From Lachnospiraceae bacterium MD308 (GTDB lineage Bacteria; Bacillota; Clostridia; Lachnospirales; Lachnospiraceae), in NCBI GenBank assembly GCA_000403475.2, contig KE159796.1, positions 777,736 through 841,735 of the forward strand: DNA of 64,000 nucleotides, in the 5' to 3' direction. Position numbers and translations under genes: made by a program. The notes under the pieces were generated by a model, which did no database searches, was not told where the DNA came from, and saw only the letters and a program-made list of their open reading frames with translations. Shown here piece by piece: positions 51,125 to 60,361 of the stretch; position 1 is the stretch's first letter, and every line of letters begins with the position of its first letter.

Positions 51125-52067
51125 ATTGTTAAAACAGGCAGATACCATTGCTATAGGCGGCCATGTACGGCCGGACGGTGACTGCATCGGCTCCGGTATG
51201 GGACTGTGTCAGTATATTAAAGATAACTATAAGGACAAAGAAGTAGATGTATATCTGGAGGAGATTCCGGAGAAATACCGATTTTTAAAAGGGACAGAAA
51301 ATGTCAGAAATGTAATCCCGGCAGAGAAAATATATGATTTGTTTATCTGTCTTGATTGCGCAGACTTAGAACGTCTTGGATTTTCGGCTCCTTTGTTCGA
51401 GAGTGCTAAGAGCACACTGTGTATCGACCACCATGTGAGCAATCCCGGGTTTGCCCAGGAAAATCACATCGTGCCGGATGCCAGTTCTACTTCGGAGCTG
51501 GTGTATGAGCTGGTCGATAAAGAGTGCGTGAGCAGGGCGGCGGCCGAGGCCTTTTATACAGGGATTCTTCATGATACAGGTGTGTTCCAGTATTCCTGTA
51601 CCGCTCCTTCTACCTTGCGGGCGGCGGCTGAACTTTTGGAAGCGGGAGTGGATGCGCCGAGAATTATCCGGGATACATTTTACGAGAAAACTTACGCGCA
51701 GCATCAGGTGCTGGGACGTGCGCTTTTAGAAAGCATCTTGTTTCTGGACGGAAGATGTATCGCGTCCTATATCCGGGAGCGGGAGATGCGGTTTTTTGGA
51801 GTAGACAGGAGTGATCTGGACGGTATCGCGAGTCAGCTTCGCAATACCAAAGGCGTGGAAGTAGCCATTTTCATGGACGAAATACGTCCCAATGTCTATA
51901 AGGTAAGCCTGCGCTCCGGAGATATCGTGGATGTGAGTGTGATCGCCCGGTATTTCGGAGGCGGCGGACATAAAAAGGCGGCCGGGTTTACTTTGACAGG
52001 AACGCCTTACGACGTGATCAACAATCTTTCCAGGCAGATTGAGCTGCAGTTGGAGAAGAAAGCATGA
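51114..52067 (+). CDS. nrnA: DHH/DHHA1 bifunctional oligoribonuclease / PAP phosphatase
   Basis: A 317-aa NrnA-type enzyme, removing short RNA oligomers (and pAp in homologues). DHH motifs GGHVRPDGDCIGSGMG, FICLDCAD and CIDHH, and the DHHA1 end FGGGGHKKAAGF. ATG 51114 is preferred for its spacing to AAAGGAG. The gene overlaps rbfA and its stop overlaps truB as ATGA. Confidence 0.93.
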   Translation: MLNKLLKQADTIAIGGHVRPDGDCIGSGMGLCQYIKDNYKDKEVDVYLEEIPEKYRFLKGTENVRNVIPAEKIYDLFICLDCADLERLGFSAPLFESAKSTLCIDHHVSNPGFAQENHIVPDASSTSELVYELVDKECVSRAAAEAFYTGILHDTGVFQYSCTAPSTLRAAAELLEAGVDAPRIIRDTFYEKTYAQHQVLGRALLESILFLDGRCIASYIREREMRFFGVDRSDLDGIASQLRNTKGVEVAIFMDEIRPNVYKVSLRSGDIVDVSVIARYFGGGGHKKAAGFTLTGTPYDVINNLSRQIELQLEKKA

Positions 52068-52972
52068 TACATGGAGTTATGAATGTCCATAAAGAAAAGG
52101 GCTATACTTCCCATGATGTAGTAGCAAAGCTTCGGCGGATCACCGGGCAGAAAAAAATCGGGCATACGGGGACGCTTGACCCGGATGCCACGGGAGTACT
52201 TCCCGTCTGCCTCGGAAAGGGAACAAAGCTCTGCGGGCTTCTTACAGATGAGGATAAGACTTACGAGACAGTTCTTTTGCTTGGAAAAGTTACCGATACA
52301 CAGGATATTTCCGGAAGGGTACTGTCTGAAAAAAGTGTGGATTTTCTGACGGCAGAGGACGCAGAGACGGCGGTATTTTCCTTTCTGGGCGAGTACGGGC
52401 AGATGCCTCCCATGTATTCCGCTTTAAAGGTGAATGGCAAAAAACTTTACGAACTGGCCAGAAACGGGCAGACAGTGGAAAGAAAAATTCGCCGGGTGAA
52501 TATTGCAGATATTAAGATATTGGAGATAAATCTTCCGAGAGTACGTATGGCGGTGACATGTTCTAAGGGTACTTACATCAGAACGCTGTGTCATGACATC
52601 GGGGAGAAACTTGGCTGCGGAGGGTGTATGGAAGAACTGACCCGCACCCGTGTAGGACGTTTTGCTATAGAGGATTCCCGGACACTTGAGGAGATTGAGC
52701 ATCATATTTTGGAAGGAAAAACGGCGGAGCTTATCGTACCGGTTGATGAGATGTTCGATGGAACAGTGCGCGGCTCTGTGGCTGATGCGTGGGAGAGCGC
52801 AGCCAGGAACGGAGGTTCTCTGCCCAAAGACGCCGTGACGTGTCAGAAGGTGGTATTGGACAAAGAAAGAGTTCGGCTTTATGACAGAGAGGGGCGTTTT
52901 ATCGCTCTGTACAGGTGGAGAGAAGAAACGGGGGAATATGGTCTGGAAAAGATGTTTTTCCCTGAAAAATAA
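52064..52972 (+). CDS. truB: tRNA pseudouridine(55) synthase
   Basis: TruB, 302 aa, makes pseudouridine 55 of the T loop. The catalytic Asp39 is in KIGHTGTLDPDATGVL; KTYETVLLLGKVTDTQD and QMPPMYSALKVNGKKLYELA are further signatures. A PUA-like extension forms the C-terminus. Starts inside the nrnA stop as ATGA. Confidence 0.96.
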   Translation: MIHGVMNVHKEKGYTSHDVVAKLRRITGQKKIGHTGTLDPDATGVLPVCLGKGTKLCGLLTDEDKTYETVLLLGKVTDTQDISGRVLSEKSVDFLTAEDAETAVFSFLGEYGQMPPMYSALKVNGKKLYELARNGQTVERKIRRVNIADIKILEINLPRVRMAVTCSKGTYIRTLCHDIGEKLGCGGCMEELTRTRVGRFAIEDSRTLEEIEHHILEGKTAELIVPVDEMFDGTVRGSVADAWESAARNGGSLPKDAVTCQKVVLDKERVRLYDREGRFIALYRWREETGEYGLEKMFFPEK

Positions 52973-52989
52973 AGTTACAAGGAGTGTCT

Positions 52990-53913
52990 ATGCGCTATGT
53001 AAAATGGCTGTCCCACTATCTGGACAGGAGAAGGTCGGCTGTAACCTTCGGTAAATTTGATGGGCTTCATCTTGGACACCAGAAGCTTATTGAGAAGGTA
53101 TTAGAGCTTAAAAAAGAACAGAATACGGTCGGTGTTGTATGTGCATTTGACATGCGTCCGCTGTGGAAATCAAAGCACCTTCATATGGAGCGGCTGATGA
53201 CAGGCAAAGAAAGGTATCACCATCTCAACAGTCAGATGGATTATCTGGTAGAGTGTCCTTTTACAGAAAAATTCCGAAATGTGACTGCACAGGATTTCAT
53301 ACGTGACGTAATCTGCGGAGTTTTTCATGCATCCTATGTAGTGGTGGGCACAGACTTTCACTTTGGAAGGAATCAGGGCGGAGATATCCATATGCTGGAG
53401 GAGTACTCAAAAGAGTATGGATATGAGCTTGTAGTAGTTGAGAAAGAGCGCTATTATGGTAATGTGATCAGCAGTACCTATATCCGTGATGTACTAAAGG
53501 AAGGAAATGTTCGATTGACGAATTATCTGCTTGGCTATCCCTTTGAGGTGAATGGCAGGGTTGAGCGGGGCAGACAGCTTGGCAGGACACTTGGCTTTCC
53601 TACGATGAATGTGGCATGGCCGGAATATAAGCTGGTACCGCCGCGAGGCGTATATGTCAGTGAGATAACAATTGACGGGATAAAATATCCGGGTATTTCT
53701 AATGTCGGCGTCAAACCGACAGTATCAAATGAGGGAAGAGTTGTTTTAGAAAGTTTCCTGTTCGGCTATGGGAGCGATGCCTACGGAAGAAAGATCAAAG
53801 CAGAGTTTCTTGAGTTCAGGCGGCCGGAGCAGAAGTTTGGCAGCATAGAGGAGATGAAATCCTGTGTTGATAAAGATATCGCGTACGGGAAGAGATACTT
53901 TGGGATAGAGTAA
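52990..53913 (+). CDS. ribF: bifunctional riboflavin kinase / FAD synthetase
   Basis: RibF, 307 aa, makes FMN and FAD. N-terminal FAD-synthetase half with VTFGKFDGLHLGHQKLIEKV and a nucleotidyltransferase NVISSTYIRDVLKEGNV; C-terminal kinase half with GRQLGRTLGFPTMNV and YPGISNVGVKPTV. ATG 52990 is eight bases after AAGGAG. Last of the translation cluster before the Na/Pi gene. Confidence 0.95.
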   Translation: MRYVKWLSHYLDRRRSAVTFGKFDGLHLGHQKLIEKVLELKKEQNTVGVVCAFDMRPLWKSKHLHMERLMTGKERYHHLNSQMDYLVECPFTEKFRNVTAQDFIRDVICGVFHASYVVVGTDFHFGRNQGGDIHMLEEYSKEYGYELVVVEKERYYGNVISSTYIRDVLKEGNVRLTNYLLGYPFEVNGRVERGRQLGRTLGFPTMNVAWPEYKLVPPRGVYVSEITIDGIKYPGISNVGVKPTVSNEGRVVLESFLFGYGSDAYGRKIKAEFLEFRRPEQKFGSIEEMKSCVDKDIAYGKRYFGIE

Positions 53914-53929
53914 CGAAGGAGAATTACAA

Positions 53930-55585
53930 ATGAGCATAACAGAGGTGTTTTTGTTATTTGGCGGATTAGGCTTCTTTCTTTATGGCATGAAGCTTATGAG
54001 TGAGGGGCTGGAGAAAGCAGCCGGTGCGAAGATGAGAGGGATTCTGGAGTTTTTTACACAGAATCGTTTTATCGGGATGGTGGTAGGAATTGTATTTACC
54101 GCGATCATCCAGTCTTCTAATGCAACGACGGTAATGGTAGTAAGTTTTGTTAACTCCGGCTTGATGAATCTGATGCAGGCGTCAGGTGTGATATTGGGAG
54201 CTAATATTGGTACGACGGTGACAGGGCAGCTCATCGCTTTTAATCTGTCAGATATTGCACCGTTGATTGTAATTATCGGAGTTATTATGACGATGTTCTG
54301 CAAAAAGCAGAGTGTCAAGAAGATTGGTGAGGTTATCTTAGGATTCGGCGTTTTGTTTATGGGACTGCGGATTATGGGAGAGAGCATGCAGGCTGTCAAG
54401 GATTCTCAGGAGATTTTGAATTTTCTGGCTTCTTTAAAAAATCCGTTTTCAGCAATTTTAGTAGGAGTTGTGATCACTTCTGTCTTGCAAAGCTCCTCGG
54501 CCACAGTGGGAATCATTCTTTTGATGGTTTCACAAGGACTGTTGGACTTTAGAATCTGCCCATTTATGATTCTTGGATGTAATATAGGTTCCTGTGTATC
54601 TGCGTTAGCAGCAAGCCTTAGCGGGAAGAAAGATGCAAAGCGCGCGGCGCTTATCCATTTCTTCTTTAATGTCATCGGCTCTGCGATTATGTTTGTAATC
54701 TTGATCGTGGCACTTAACCCTATTACAGATGCTCTTCTGTACATATCGGGAGGAAGTCTTTCGCGGGCGGTTGCCAATGTACATACTTTGATGAAAGTCT
54801 TCGAGGTTGCAATGCTGTTTCCATTTATGGGCTTTATCGTGAAGCTTACTTACAAGGCTGTTCCCGGCACAGATGATGAAGGGAAAGATGAGTATGAGCT
54901 TCTTTACATCCGGAAGTCTTTGATGTCGCCTTCAACTGCTGTTATGGATGCCATCCACGAAATTGAGCATATGGGTAAAGTAGCTATTGCCAATCTCGAG
55001 ATTGGAATGGATGCCCTGTGTGAAAAAGATGAAGAGAAGATTCAAAAGGTTTACAAAATAGAAGATTATATTGATTTTATGAACAGCAGGATTACCGATT
55101 ATCTTGTGAAGGTGAATGAAATCGATCTGCCGCTGGCAGATGCCGAGAAACTTGGCGGCCTGTTCCATGTAGTGAATGATATTGAGCGGATCGGAGACCA
55201 TGCGGAGAATCTTGCGGATTCAGCTTCTACGCGTATCCGGGAGAACGTGGAGTTAAGCGACAAAGCGAAGAAACAGCTCAGAGATATGATGAAGGATGTT
55301 ATCGAGTTGTTCGAATACTCTTTGGATATGTTTACGAACAGCAACCAGAGCCATATGAAAGAGATTCTTGCGCTTGAAGATCAGATTGACGAGCAGGAGA
55401 GAAGCCTTCAGAAAGTGCATGTAAAGCGCCTTGCAAAAAATAAATGTACGCCTATGTCCGGGATGATTTTTTCCGATACTGTTTCCGGACTTGAGCGTGT
55501 GGCTGACCATGCAACGAATATTGCGTTTGCGATTACGGAACCTTTTGACAGCCGGGAAGAGGAAAAGATAGAGGATGAGTTGTAA
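53930..55585 (+). CDS. Na/Pi cotransporter family protein (NptA-like) with PhoU-type C-terminus
   Basis: A 551-aa protein with about eight helices in two inverted repeats, each with the phosphate-carrier motif, IIQSSNATTVM and VLQSSSATVGI. The last 200 residues form a PhoU-like helical cytoplasmic domain (YIDFMNSRITDYLVKVNEID, VVNDIERIGDHAENLADS). This is the Na/Pi-II family common in Firmicutes; PhoU part probably regulates. Sixteen bases separate it from ribF. Confidence 0.92.
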   Translation: MSITEVFLLFGGLGFFLYGMKLMSEGLEKAAGAKMRGILEFFTQNRFIGMVVGIVFTAIIQSSNATTVMVVSFVNSGLMNLMQASGVILGANIGTTVTGQLIAFNLSDIAPLIVIIGVIMTMFCKKQSVKKIGEVILGFGVLFMGLRIMGESMQAVKDSQEILNFLASLKNPFSAILVGVVITSVLQSSSATVGIILLMVSQGLLDFRICPFMILGCNIGSCVSALAASLSGKKDAKRAALIHFFFNVIGSAIMFVILIVALNPITDALLYISGGSLSRAVANVHTLMKVFEVAMLFPFMGFIVKLTYKAVPGTDDEGKDEYELLYIRKSLMSPSTAVMDAIHEIEHMGKVAIANLEIGMDALCEKDEEKIQKVYKIEDYIDFMNSRITDYLVKVNEIDLPLADAEKLGGLFHVVNDIERIGDHAENLADSASTRIRENVELSDKAKKQLRDMMKDVIELFEYSLDMFTNSNQSHMKEILALEDQIDEQERSLQKVHVKRLAKNKCTPMSGMIFSDTVSGLERVADHATNIAFAITEPFDSREEEKIEDEL

Positions 55586-55593
55586 TTTTTTCC

Positions 55594-55622
55594 TTTACAC
55601 GGTGGAATACTTATGCTATACT
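55594..55622 (+). promoter_or_regulatory. promoter of rpsO
   Basis: TTTACA (55594-55599) and TATACT (55617-55622, extended by TGC) with a 17-base spacer. The leader is about 90 bases. Confidence 0.75.
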
Positions 55623-55699
55623 TCTTTGGTGTGAGAGCCGGTGTTCGGTAATCGGATACTCCAACCATTACTTAATACCTGGCGGTGTAATATAGTTTG
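55623..55699 (+). promoter_or_regulatory. structured rpsO 5' leader, candidate S15 autoregulatory element
   Basis: The leader contains GGTGTGAGAGCCGGTGTTCGG and a downstream partner region (TACTTAATACCTGGCGG), which can fold into alternative stems. S15 mRNA leaders are autoregulated in several bacteria; whether this one matches that structure is inference. Confidence 0.35.
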
Positions 55700-55715
55700 A
55701 AGGAGGATTTTGAAC

Positions 55716-55982
55716 ATGATTTCAAAAGAGATGAAAGAAAAGATTGTAGCAGATTATGGAAGGTCAGCGGGAGATACCGGCTCACCGGAGGTGCAGGTTG
55801 CAATCCTGACAGCAAGAATCAATGATTTGACAGAGCATTTTAAGGCAAATCCGAAGGATCATCATTCCAGAAGAGGACTTCTTAAGATGGTTGGACAGAG
55901 AAGAGGACTTCTTGCATATCTGAAGAAGATGGATATCGAGAGATACCGTACTCTTATTGAGAGATTAGGCTTGAGAAAATAA
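55716..55982 (+). CDS. rpsO: ribosomal protein S15
   Basis: S15, 88 aa. [20 protein letters not shown], the conserved [19 protein letters not shown] and [14 protein letters not shown] are unmistakable. AAGGAGG precedes ATG 55716. It is upstream of the folate cluster, but 126 bases with a hairpin (AGAATCCAG/CTGGATTCT at 56009-56058) separate it from folC. Confidence 0.97.
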   Translation: MISKEMKEKIVADYGRSAGDTGSPEVQVAILTARINDLTEHFKANPKDHHSRRGLLKMVGQRRGLLAYLKKMDIERYRTLIERLGLRK

Positions 55983-56008
55983 TTGTATCAAAAAGATGCA
56001 GATGTCAG

Positions 56009-56058
56009 AGAATCCAGAGGTTTCAGGGAGACAAAAGTTCCAGGGGCTTCTGGATTCT
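56009..56058 (+). other. long-loop hairpin between rpsO and folC
   Basis: AGAATCCAG (56009-56017) and CTGGATTCT (56050-56058) are complementary with a 32-base loop. No T-run, so terminator function is doubtful. Confidence 0.35.
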
Positions 56059-56108
56059 TGTCCACTGAGGGCAGCATTACAGTGTCAGAATGGGAAAGGA
56101 ATAAAAGA

Positions 56109-57428
56109 GTGACTTATAAAGAAGCAAGGGTATATTTGGACGAAGTGTCGAAATACGGAAGTGTACTTGGCTTAGATACAGTCCGGGAATTGCTTGATGA
56201 GCTTGGGAATCCGCAGGATGCTCTTAAGTTTATTCATATAGCAGGAACAAATGGAAAGGGGTCTGTGCTTGCATTTACTTCAACAATTCTAAGTGAGGCG
56301 GGCTATAGGATTGGAAGATATATTTCCCCGACTGTGATTTCTTATCTGGAGAGAATCCAGGTAGACGGAACGTGGGTTTCCGAGAGGGAATTTGCAGGAT
56401 ATGTTGAAGAAGTTCAAAAGGCTGTTGCGCGTATGGAGACAAGGGGGATGTTATGTCCTACTGTTTTTGAGATGGAGACCGCGATAGCTTTTTTGCATTT
56501 CCGGAAAAAAAAGTGTGATTTTGCAGTACTTGAGACAGGACTTGGCGGAAATCTGGATGCAACGAATATTGTTAAGAATACCGTTTTCGCAGTCTTTACT
56601 TCTATAAGCCGGGACCATATGGGATTTTTGGGAGAGACTTTAGAAGAGATTACTGAGAATAAGTCAGGCATCATTAAACCTGGCTGCATAGTTGTGTCGG
56701 CTGCGCAGGAACCAGAAGCGGAGCATATACTTCGAAAGCGGGCAGAAAGTTTAGGCTGTCCGATTGTATTTGCCAGCCCCGAGGAGTCTGTGATTCATGA
56801 GGAGACGTATAAGGGGATGACTTTTACTTATCCGCGTTGGGGGAACATGCCGGTCAATATAAGGATGGCAGGAAGATATCAGCTTTTAAATGCAGCAGTG
56901 GTCTTAGAGCTGGTAAAGCTGCTTGAGATTCCACGCGGGGCTGTCCTGGATGGATTTGAGAAGGCTCGCTGGACGGGACGGTTTACTTGTATCTGTGAGG
57001 AACCGCTATTTATCATAGACGGCGCCCATAACCGGGATGCCGCAGCGCGTTTGACGGAGTCTGTACGACAGTATTTTTCGGGAAAGCATATCATCTTTAT
57101 TATGGGCGTGTTCCGGGATAAAGAATATGAAGAGATTGCAAGGCAGACGGCGCCTTTAGCGGAAAGTATCTATACAGTTGAATTGCCGGATAAGGACCGA
57201 ACGCTCAAAGCAGAAAAGTTAAAGGAAGCCTGTGCCTTTTACTGTACAGGAGAGGTTCGCGCTGCGGCAGGTATCAAAGATGCAGTGTATGCTTCCTGGC
57301 AGGAGGCATGTGAAAAGAAAGAGTGCGTGATACTTGCATTTGGCTCTCTTTCCTATCTTGGGGAAGTCATGCAAGAGGTGAAAAGAATTGAGAATATGAG
57401 AGCGATAACAAAGTCAGGAGATGAGTGA
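56109..57428 (+). CDS. folC: folylpolyglutamate / dihydrofolate synthase
   Basis: FolC, 439 aa, adds glutamate to dihydropteroate and folates. The P-loop GTNGKGS (in [17 protein letters not shown]), [23 protein letters not shown] and [14 protein letters not shown] are family motifs. The GTG at 56109 is chosen because GAAAGGA stands eight bases before it and the family begins about [11 protein letters not shown]; the frame is open to 55983 but without a site. First gene of the folate cluster. Confidence 0.93.
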   Translation: MTYKEARVYLDEVSKYGSVLGLDTVRELLDELGNPQDALKFIHIAGTNGKGSVLAFTSTILSEAGYRIGRYISPTVISYLERIQVDGTWVSEREFAGYVEEVQKAVARMETRGMLCPTVFEMETAIAFLHFRKKKCDFAVLETGLGGNLDATNIVKNTVFAVFTSISRDHMGFLGETLEEITENKSGIIKPGCIVVSAAQEPEAEHILRKRAESLGCPIVFASPEESVIHEETYKGMTFTYPRWGNMPVNIRMAGRYQLLNAAVVLELVKLLEIPRGAVLDGFEKARWTGRFTCICEEPLFIIDGAHNRDAAARLTESVRQYFSGKHIIFIMGVFRDKEYEEIARQTAPLAESIYTVELPDKDRTLKAEKLKEACAFYCTGEVRAAAGIKDAVYASWQEACEKKECVILAFGSLSYLGEVMQEVKRIENMRAITKSGDE

Positions 57429-57982
57429 TGATGGATCAGGAAAAAATCAAGCAAGGAGTTCGGCTTATCTTAGAGGGAATCGGTGAAAATCCAGAGCGGG
57501 AAGGTCTCAGAGAAACGCCGGAGAGGATTGCCAGAATGTATGAAGAGATATATGGCGGCCTCACAGAAGACCCGTCAATCCATCTGCAAAAAACATTTCG
57601 TGTGGACAATGATGAGATGGTAATGGAGAAAGATATTACATTTTATTCTACATGCGAGCACCATCTTCTGCCTTTTTACGGAAAGGCGCATATTGCCTAT
57701 ATTCCGGCGGGAAAGGTGGCGGGTTTAAGCAAGCTTGCCCGCACAGTGGAAGTCTTCGCAAGGCGTCCTCAGATACAGGAAAAGCTCACAGGACAGATTG
57801 CGGACGCACTGACAGAGAACTTGAAATCCAAAGGAGTGATGGTGATGTTAGAAGCCGAGCACATGTGTATGACTATGCGGGGAATTAAAAAGCCCGGCAG
57901 CCAGACAGTAACGGTAGCGAAGCGGGGACGTTTTCTTGAGGAGCCAAAGCTTGTGCAAGAATTTTACCAGATGGTAAGATAG
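57428..57982 (+). CDS. folE: GTP cyclohydrolase I
   Basis: FolE, 184 aa, opens the folate pathway by converting GTP to dihydroneopterin triphosphate. Zinc ligands Cys76, His79 and Cys147 (in [16 protein letters not shown] and [11 protein letters not shown]) are all there. The start overlaps the folC stop as TGATG; ATG 57431 is an equal alternative. AGGAG is six to nine bases upstream. Confidence 0.96.
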   Translation: MMDQEKIKQGVRLILEGIGENPEREGLRETPERIARMYEEIYGGLTEDPSIHLQKTFRVDNDEMVMEKDITFYSTCEHHLLPFYGKAHIAYIPAGKVAGLSKLARTVEVFARRPQIQEKLTGQIADALTENLKSKGVMVMLEAEHMCMTMRGIKKPGSQTVTVAKRGRFLEEPKLVQEFYQMVR

Positions 57983-58007
57983 AAAAAGAATAGCGGGAGA
58001 TGTGCAG

Positions 58008-58496
58008 ATGAGGGAAGTCGAAGCAATCAGAAAGCATCCGCTCTATGCGGAATATTATGACAGATTAAGAGAATCCGAAAAAGAGCGTAAGTTTTGCTGT
58101 CATCAGATGGAACATCTGTTAGATGTGGCCCGTATCGCTTATATCTGTAACCTGGAGAAAAATATGGGGATACGCAAGGAGGTTATCTACGGGGCTGCAC
58201 TTCTTCATGATATCGGGAAGTCAAGACAATATGAAGAAGGAATCCCCCACGAGAAAGCATCGGCAACGATTGCAAAAATCATCTTAGAGGATTTGCCGGA
58301 GACATATTATTCTGAGGAGGAAAAGCACGCAATGCTCCGGGCTGTTCTCGGACACCGCCGGGAGAGAGAAGATATGGAGGAGTTAGAGCGGCTGCTTTAT
58401 CTCAGCGACAAGCGTTCAAGGATGTGCTTTGACTGCGGGATGGAAACAGAGTGTAACTGGAGTGAGGAAAAAAAGAATCTGGAGATAACCGTTTGA
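58008..58496 (+). CDS. HD-domain phosphohydrolase in the folate cluster
   Basis: A 162-aa HD-domain protein. Metal ligands are visible as HQMEHLLDVARIA (His36 region), LLHDIGKS (His67, Asp68), a further His81 and a later Asp, the pattern of HD phosphohydrolases. A small Cys-rich tail (CFDCGMETEC) follows. It lies 25 bases after folE and 12 before folP, in the middle of the folate operon, where the dephosphorylation of dihydroneopterin triphosphate is otherwise unassigned. Substrate is inferred from context only; HD-domain proteins MptB of archaea act on a related pterin cyclic phosphate. Confidence 0.75.
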   Translation: MREVEAIRKHPLYAEYYDRLRESEKERKFCCHQMEHLLDVARIAYICNLEKNMGIRKEVIYGAALLHDIGKSRQYEEGIPHEKASATIAKIILEDLPETYYSEEEKHAMLRAVLGHRREREDMEELERLLYLSDKRSRMCFDCGMETECNWSEEKKNLEITV

Positions 58497-58508
58497 GGAG
58501 ATGAATTT

Positions 58509-59315
58509 ATGAAAATAGGAAAAAAAATATTTGACACAGAACATCGAGTATACATTATGGGAATTCTGAATGTGACTCCAGATTCTTTTTCAGATGGAGG
58601 CCGTTATCTTTCTATGGATTCTGCACTTTTCCATGCACAGGAGATGGTGGATGACGGAGCAGATATTTTGGATGTGGGCGGTGAGTCTACGAGACCCGGG
58701 CATGTTATGATCAGCGAGGAGGAAGAAATCTGCCGGACGGCAGAAGTTATTGAAAATCTTAAGAAAAATTTTGACATACCGATTTCTATTGACACTTATA
58801 AAAGCCGGGTGGCGGAGGTGGCTCTGGCTGCGGGAGCAGATCTGGTCAATGATATATGGGGGCTTAAGTATGATAAGGATATGGCAAAGGTAATCGCTGA
58901 AAGCAGGGCGGCGTGCTGTCTGATGCACAATCGGAAGGAGGCTGTGTATTCGGAGCTGGTGGCAGATGTCTGTGCGGATCTTGCGGAGAGCGTAAGACTT
59001 GCAGAGATTGCCGGAATCGGGAAAGAGCGAATCATGCTGGACCCCGGGATTGGCTTCGGGAAGACCTATGAGATGAATCTTGAGATGCTAAGGAGGCTTG
59101 GAGAACTCAAAAGTATGGGATATCCGATTTTGCTTGGGGCATCCCGGAAATCTGTGATCGGGCTTACCCTTGATCTTGTGCCGGAGGAGAGACTGGAGGG
59201 AACCCTTGCGACTACAGTGGTGGCGGTTATGAACGGCTGCTCTTTTGTGCGTGTACATGACGTAAAAGAAAATCTGCGGGCGGTAAGGATGACAGAGGCA
59301 ATCCTTAAGTCATGA
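58509..59315 (+). CDS. folP: dihydropteroate synthase
   Basis: FolP, 268 aa, joins pABA to the pterin pyrophosphate; the sulfonamide target. MGILNVTPDSFSDGG, then DGADILDVGGESTRPG and DPGIGFGKTYEMNLEML, and the late GASRKSVIG are the family motifs. Start at 58509 behind GAGGAG. No substitution typical of sulfonamide resistance can be judged without alignment. Confidence 0.96.
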   Translation: MKIGKKIFDTEHRVYIMGILNVTPDSFSDGGRYLSMDSALFHAQEMVDDGADILDVGGESTRPGHVMISEEEEICRTAEVIENLKKNFDIPISIDTYKSRVAEVALAAGADLVNDIWGLKYDKDMAKVIAESRAACCLMHNRKEAVYSELVADVCADLAESVRLAEIAGIGKERIMLDPGIGFGKTYEMNLEMLRRLGELKSMGYPILLGASRKSVIGLTLDLVPEERLEGTLATTVVAVMNGCSFVRVHDVKENLRAVRMTEAILKS

Positions 59316-59366
59316 TTTTAGGCAGTCTTTTGGGAAAAAATATAAGGAAGAAGGTATACAGACGGA

Positions 59367-60182
59367 ATGACAGATAAAATTAAAATAAAAAATCTGGAGG
59401 TATACGCTAATCACGGCGTATTTCCCGAGGAGAACAAATTAGGACAGAAGTTTTTAGTGTCGGCGGTGCTTTCTGTGAATACGAGAAAAGCCGGAAAGAC
59501 AGATGATCTTGCTTTGTCTGTGGATTACGGCAATATCTGTCAGTTCATAGACGACTATATGAAAAAACATACATGTAAGCTTTTGGAGTGTGCGGCAGAA
59601 GGGCTGGCCAGAGAGCTTTTGCTTCACACAGCCTGTCTTGAAGGGGTGCGGCTGGAGATAAAAAAACCGTGGGCGCCCGTGGGGCTTCCTTTAGAGACGG
59701 TTTCCGTGGAGATAACCCGCCGGTGGCACACTGCGTATATTGCACTTGGCTCTAATATAGGGGAAAGAAAAGCTTATCTTGACGGGGCGGTCCGGGCATT
59801 AGAGCTGCTTGCCGATACGGATGTGGTAAGTGTCTCCTCTTTTTATGAAACAGCGCCCTATGGAATGACAGAACAGGATGATTTTCTGAATGCCTGCCTG
59901 AAGCTGCGTACTCTTTTAGAACCGGAGGAACTCTTAGAAGCCCTCAACAAAATCGAACAGGCAGCCGGCCGGGAGAGAAAAATTCATTGGGGGCCGCGGA
60001 CATTAGATCTGGATATCATCTTTTATGATGATCTGGTGTCAGAGACAGAAAATTTGTGTATCCCCCATGTGGAGATGCATAAGCGAAAGTTTGTGTTAGA
60101 ACCTCTTTGCGAGATTGCACCGTACAAACGGCATCCGGTATATGGGAAGACAGTGCGGGAGATGCTTGAGGATGTGATTTGA
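59367..60182 (+). CDS. dihydroneopterin aldolase / HPPK fusion (FolB-FolK)
   Basis: A 271-aa two-domain enzyme. Residues 1-117 are dihydroneopterin aldolase (IKIKNLEVYANHGVFPEENK, VDYGNICQFIDDYMKKH). Residues 122-271 are 6-hydroxymethyl-dihydropterin pyrophosphokinase (AYIALGSNIGERKAYLDGAV, SSFYETAPYG, WGPRTLDLDIIFYDD). The fusion puts two consecutive folate steps on one chain, common in Clostridia. AAGAAGG is a rather distant ribosome site. With folE, HD protein, folP and folC it completes most of the pathway. Confidence 0.95.
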   Translation: MTDKIKIKNLEVYANHGVFPEENKLGQKFLVSAVLSVNTRKAGKTDDLALSVDYGNICQFIDDYMKKHTCKLLECAAEGLARELLLHTACLEGVRLEIKKPWAPVGLPLETVSVEITRRWHTAYIALGSNIGERKAYLDGAVRALELLADTDVVSVSSFYETAPYGMTEQDDFLNACLKLRTLLEPEELLEALNKIEQAAGRERKIHWGPRTLDLDIIFYDDLVSETENLCIPHVEMHKRKFVLEPLCEIAPYKRHPVYGKTVREMLEDVI

Positions 60183-60192
60183 AATTTAATAG

Positions 60193-60221
60193 TGGTATAT
60201 TTTACTGTTTTGTGTTATAAT
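60193..60221 (+). promoter_or_regulatory. promoter of pnp
   Basis: TATAAT at 60216-60221 with TG extension (TGTTATAAT); the -35 TGGTAT (60193-60198) is weak. Leader about 140 bases. Confidence 0.6.
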
Positions 60222-60255
60222 ATTAAAGCTTGCGGGCGGGTAAGCATGTCCCGAG

Positions 60256-60299
60256 ACCACTGAAAAGTGTATTTTTATGGAAATATATTTTTCAGTAGT
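60256..60299 (+). promoter_or_regulatory. long hairpin in the pnp 5' leader
   Basis: ACCACTGAAAAGTGTATTT pairs with the facing AAATATATTTTTCAGTAGT over about 19 bp (one mismatch, a few G-U pairs). In E. coli the pnp leader hairpin is cut by RNase III and then used by PNPase for autoregulation; the same logic is plausible here, by analogy. Confidence 0.55.
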
Positions 60300-60361
60300 T
60301 TCGGAAGCTCCAGTCTGCAGTAGAAATTTATTAATATTTCCGGAGAGAAAAGGAGAAGAAT

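Noticed and set aside
55983-56108. folC extension to 55983
   Set aside because: Begins at the base after the rpsO stop with no ribosome site, adds 42 residues not seen in FolC, and crosses a hairpin; GTG 56109 is better supported.
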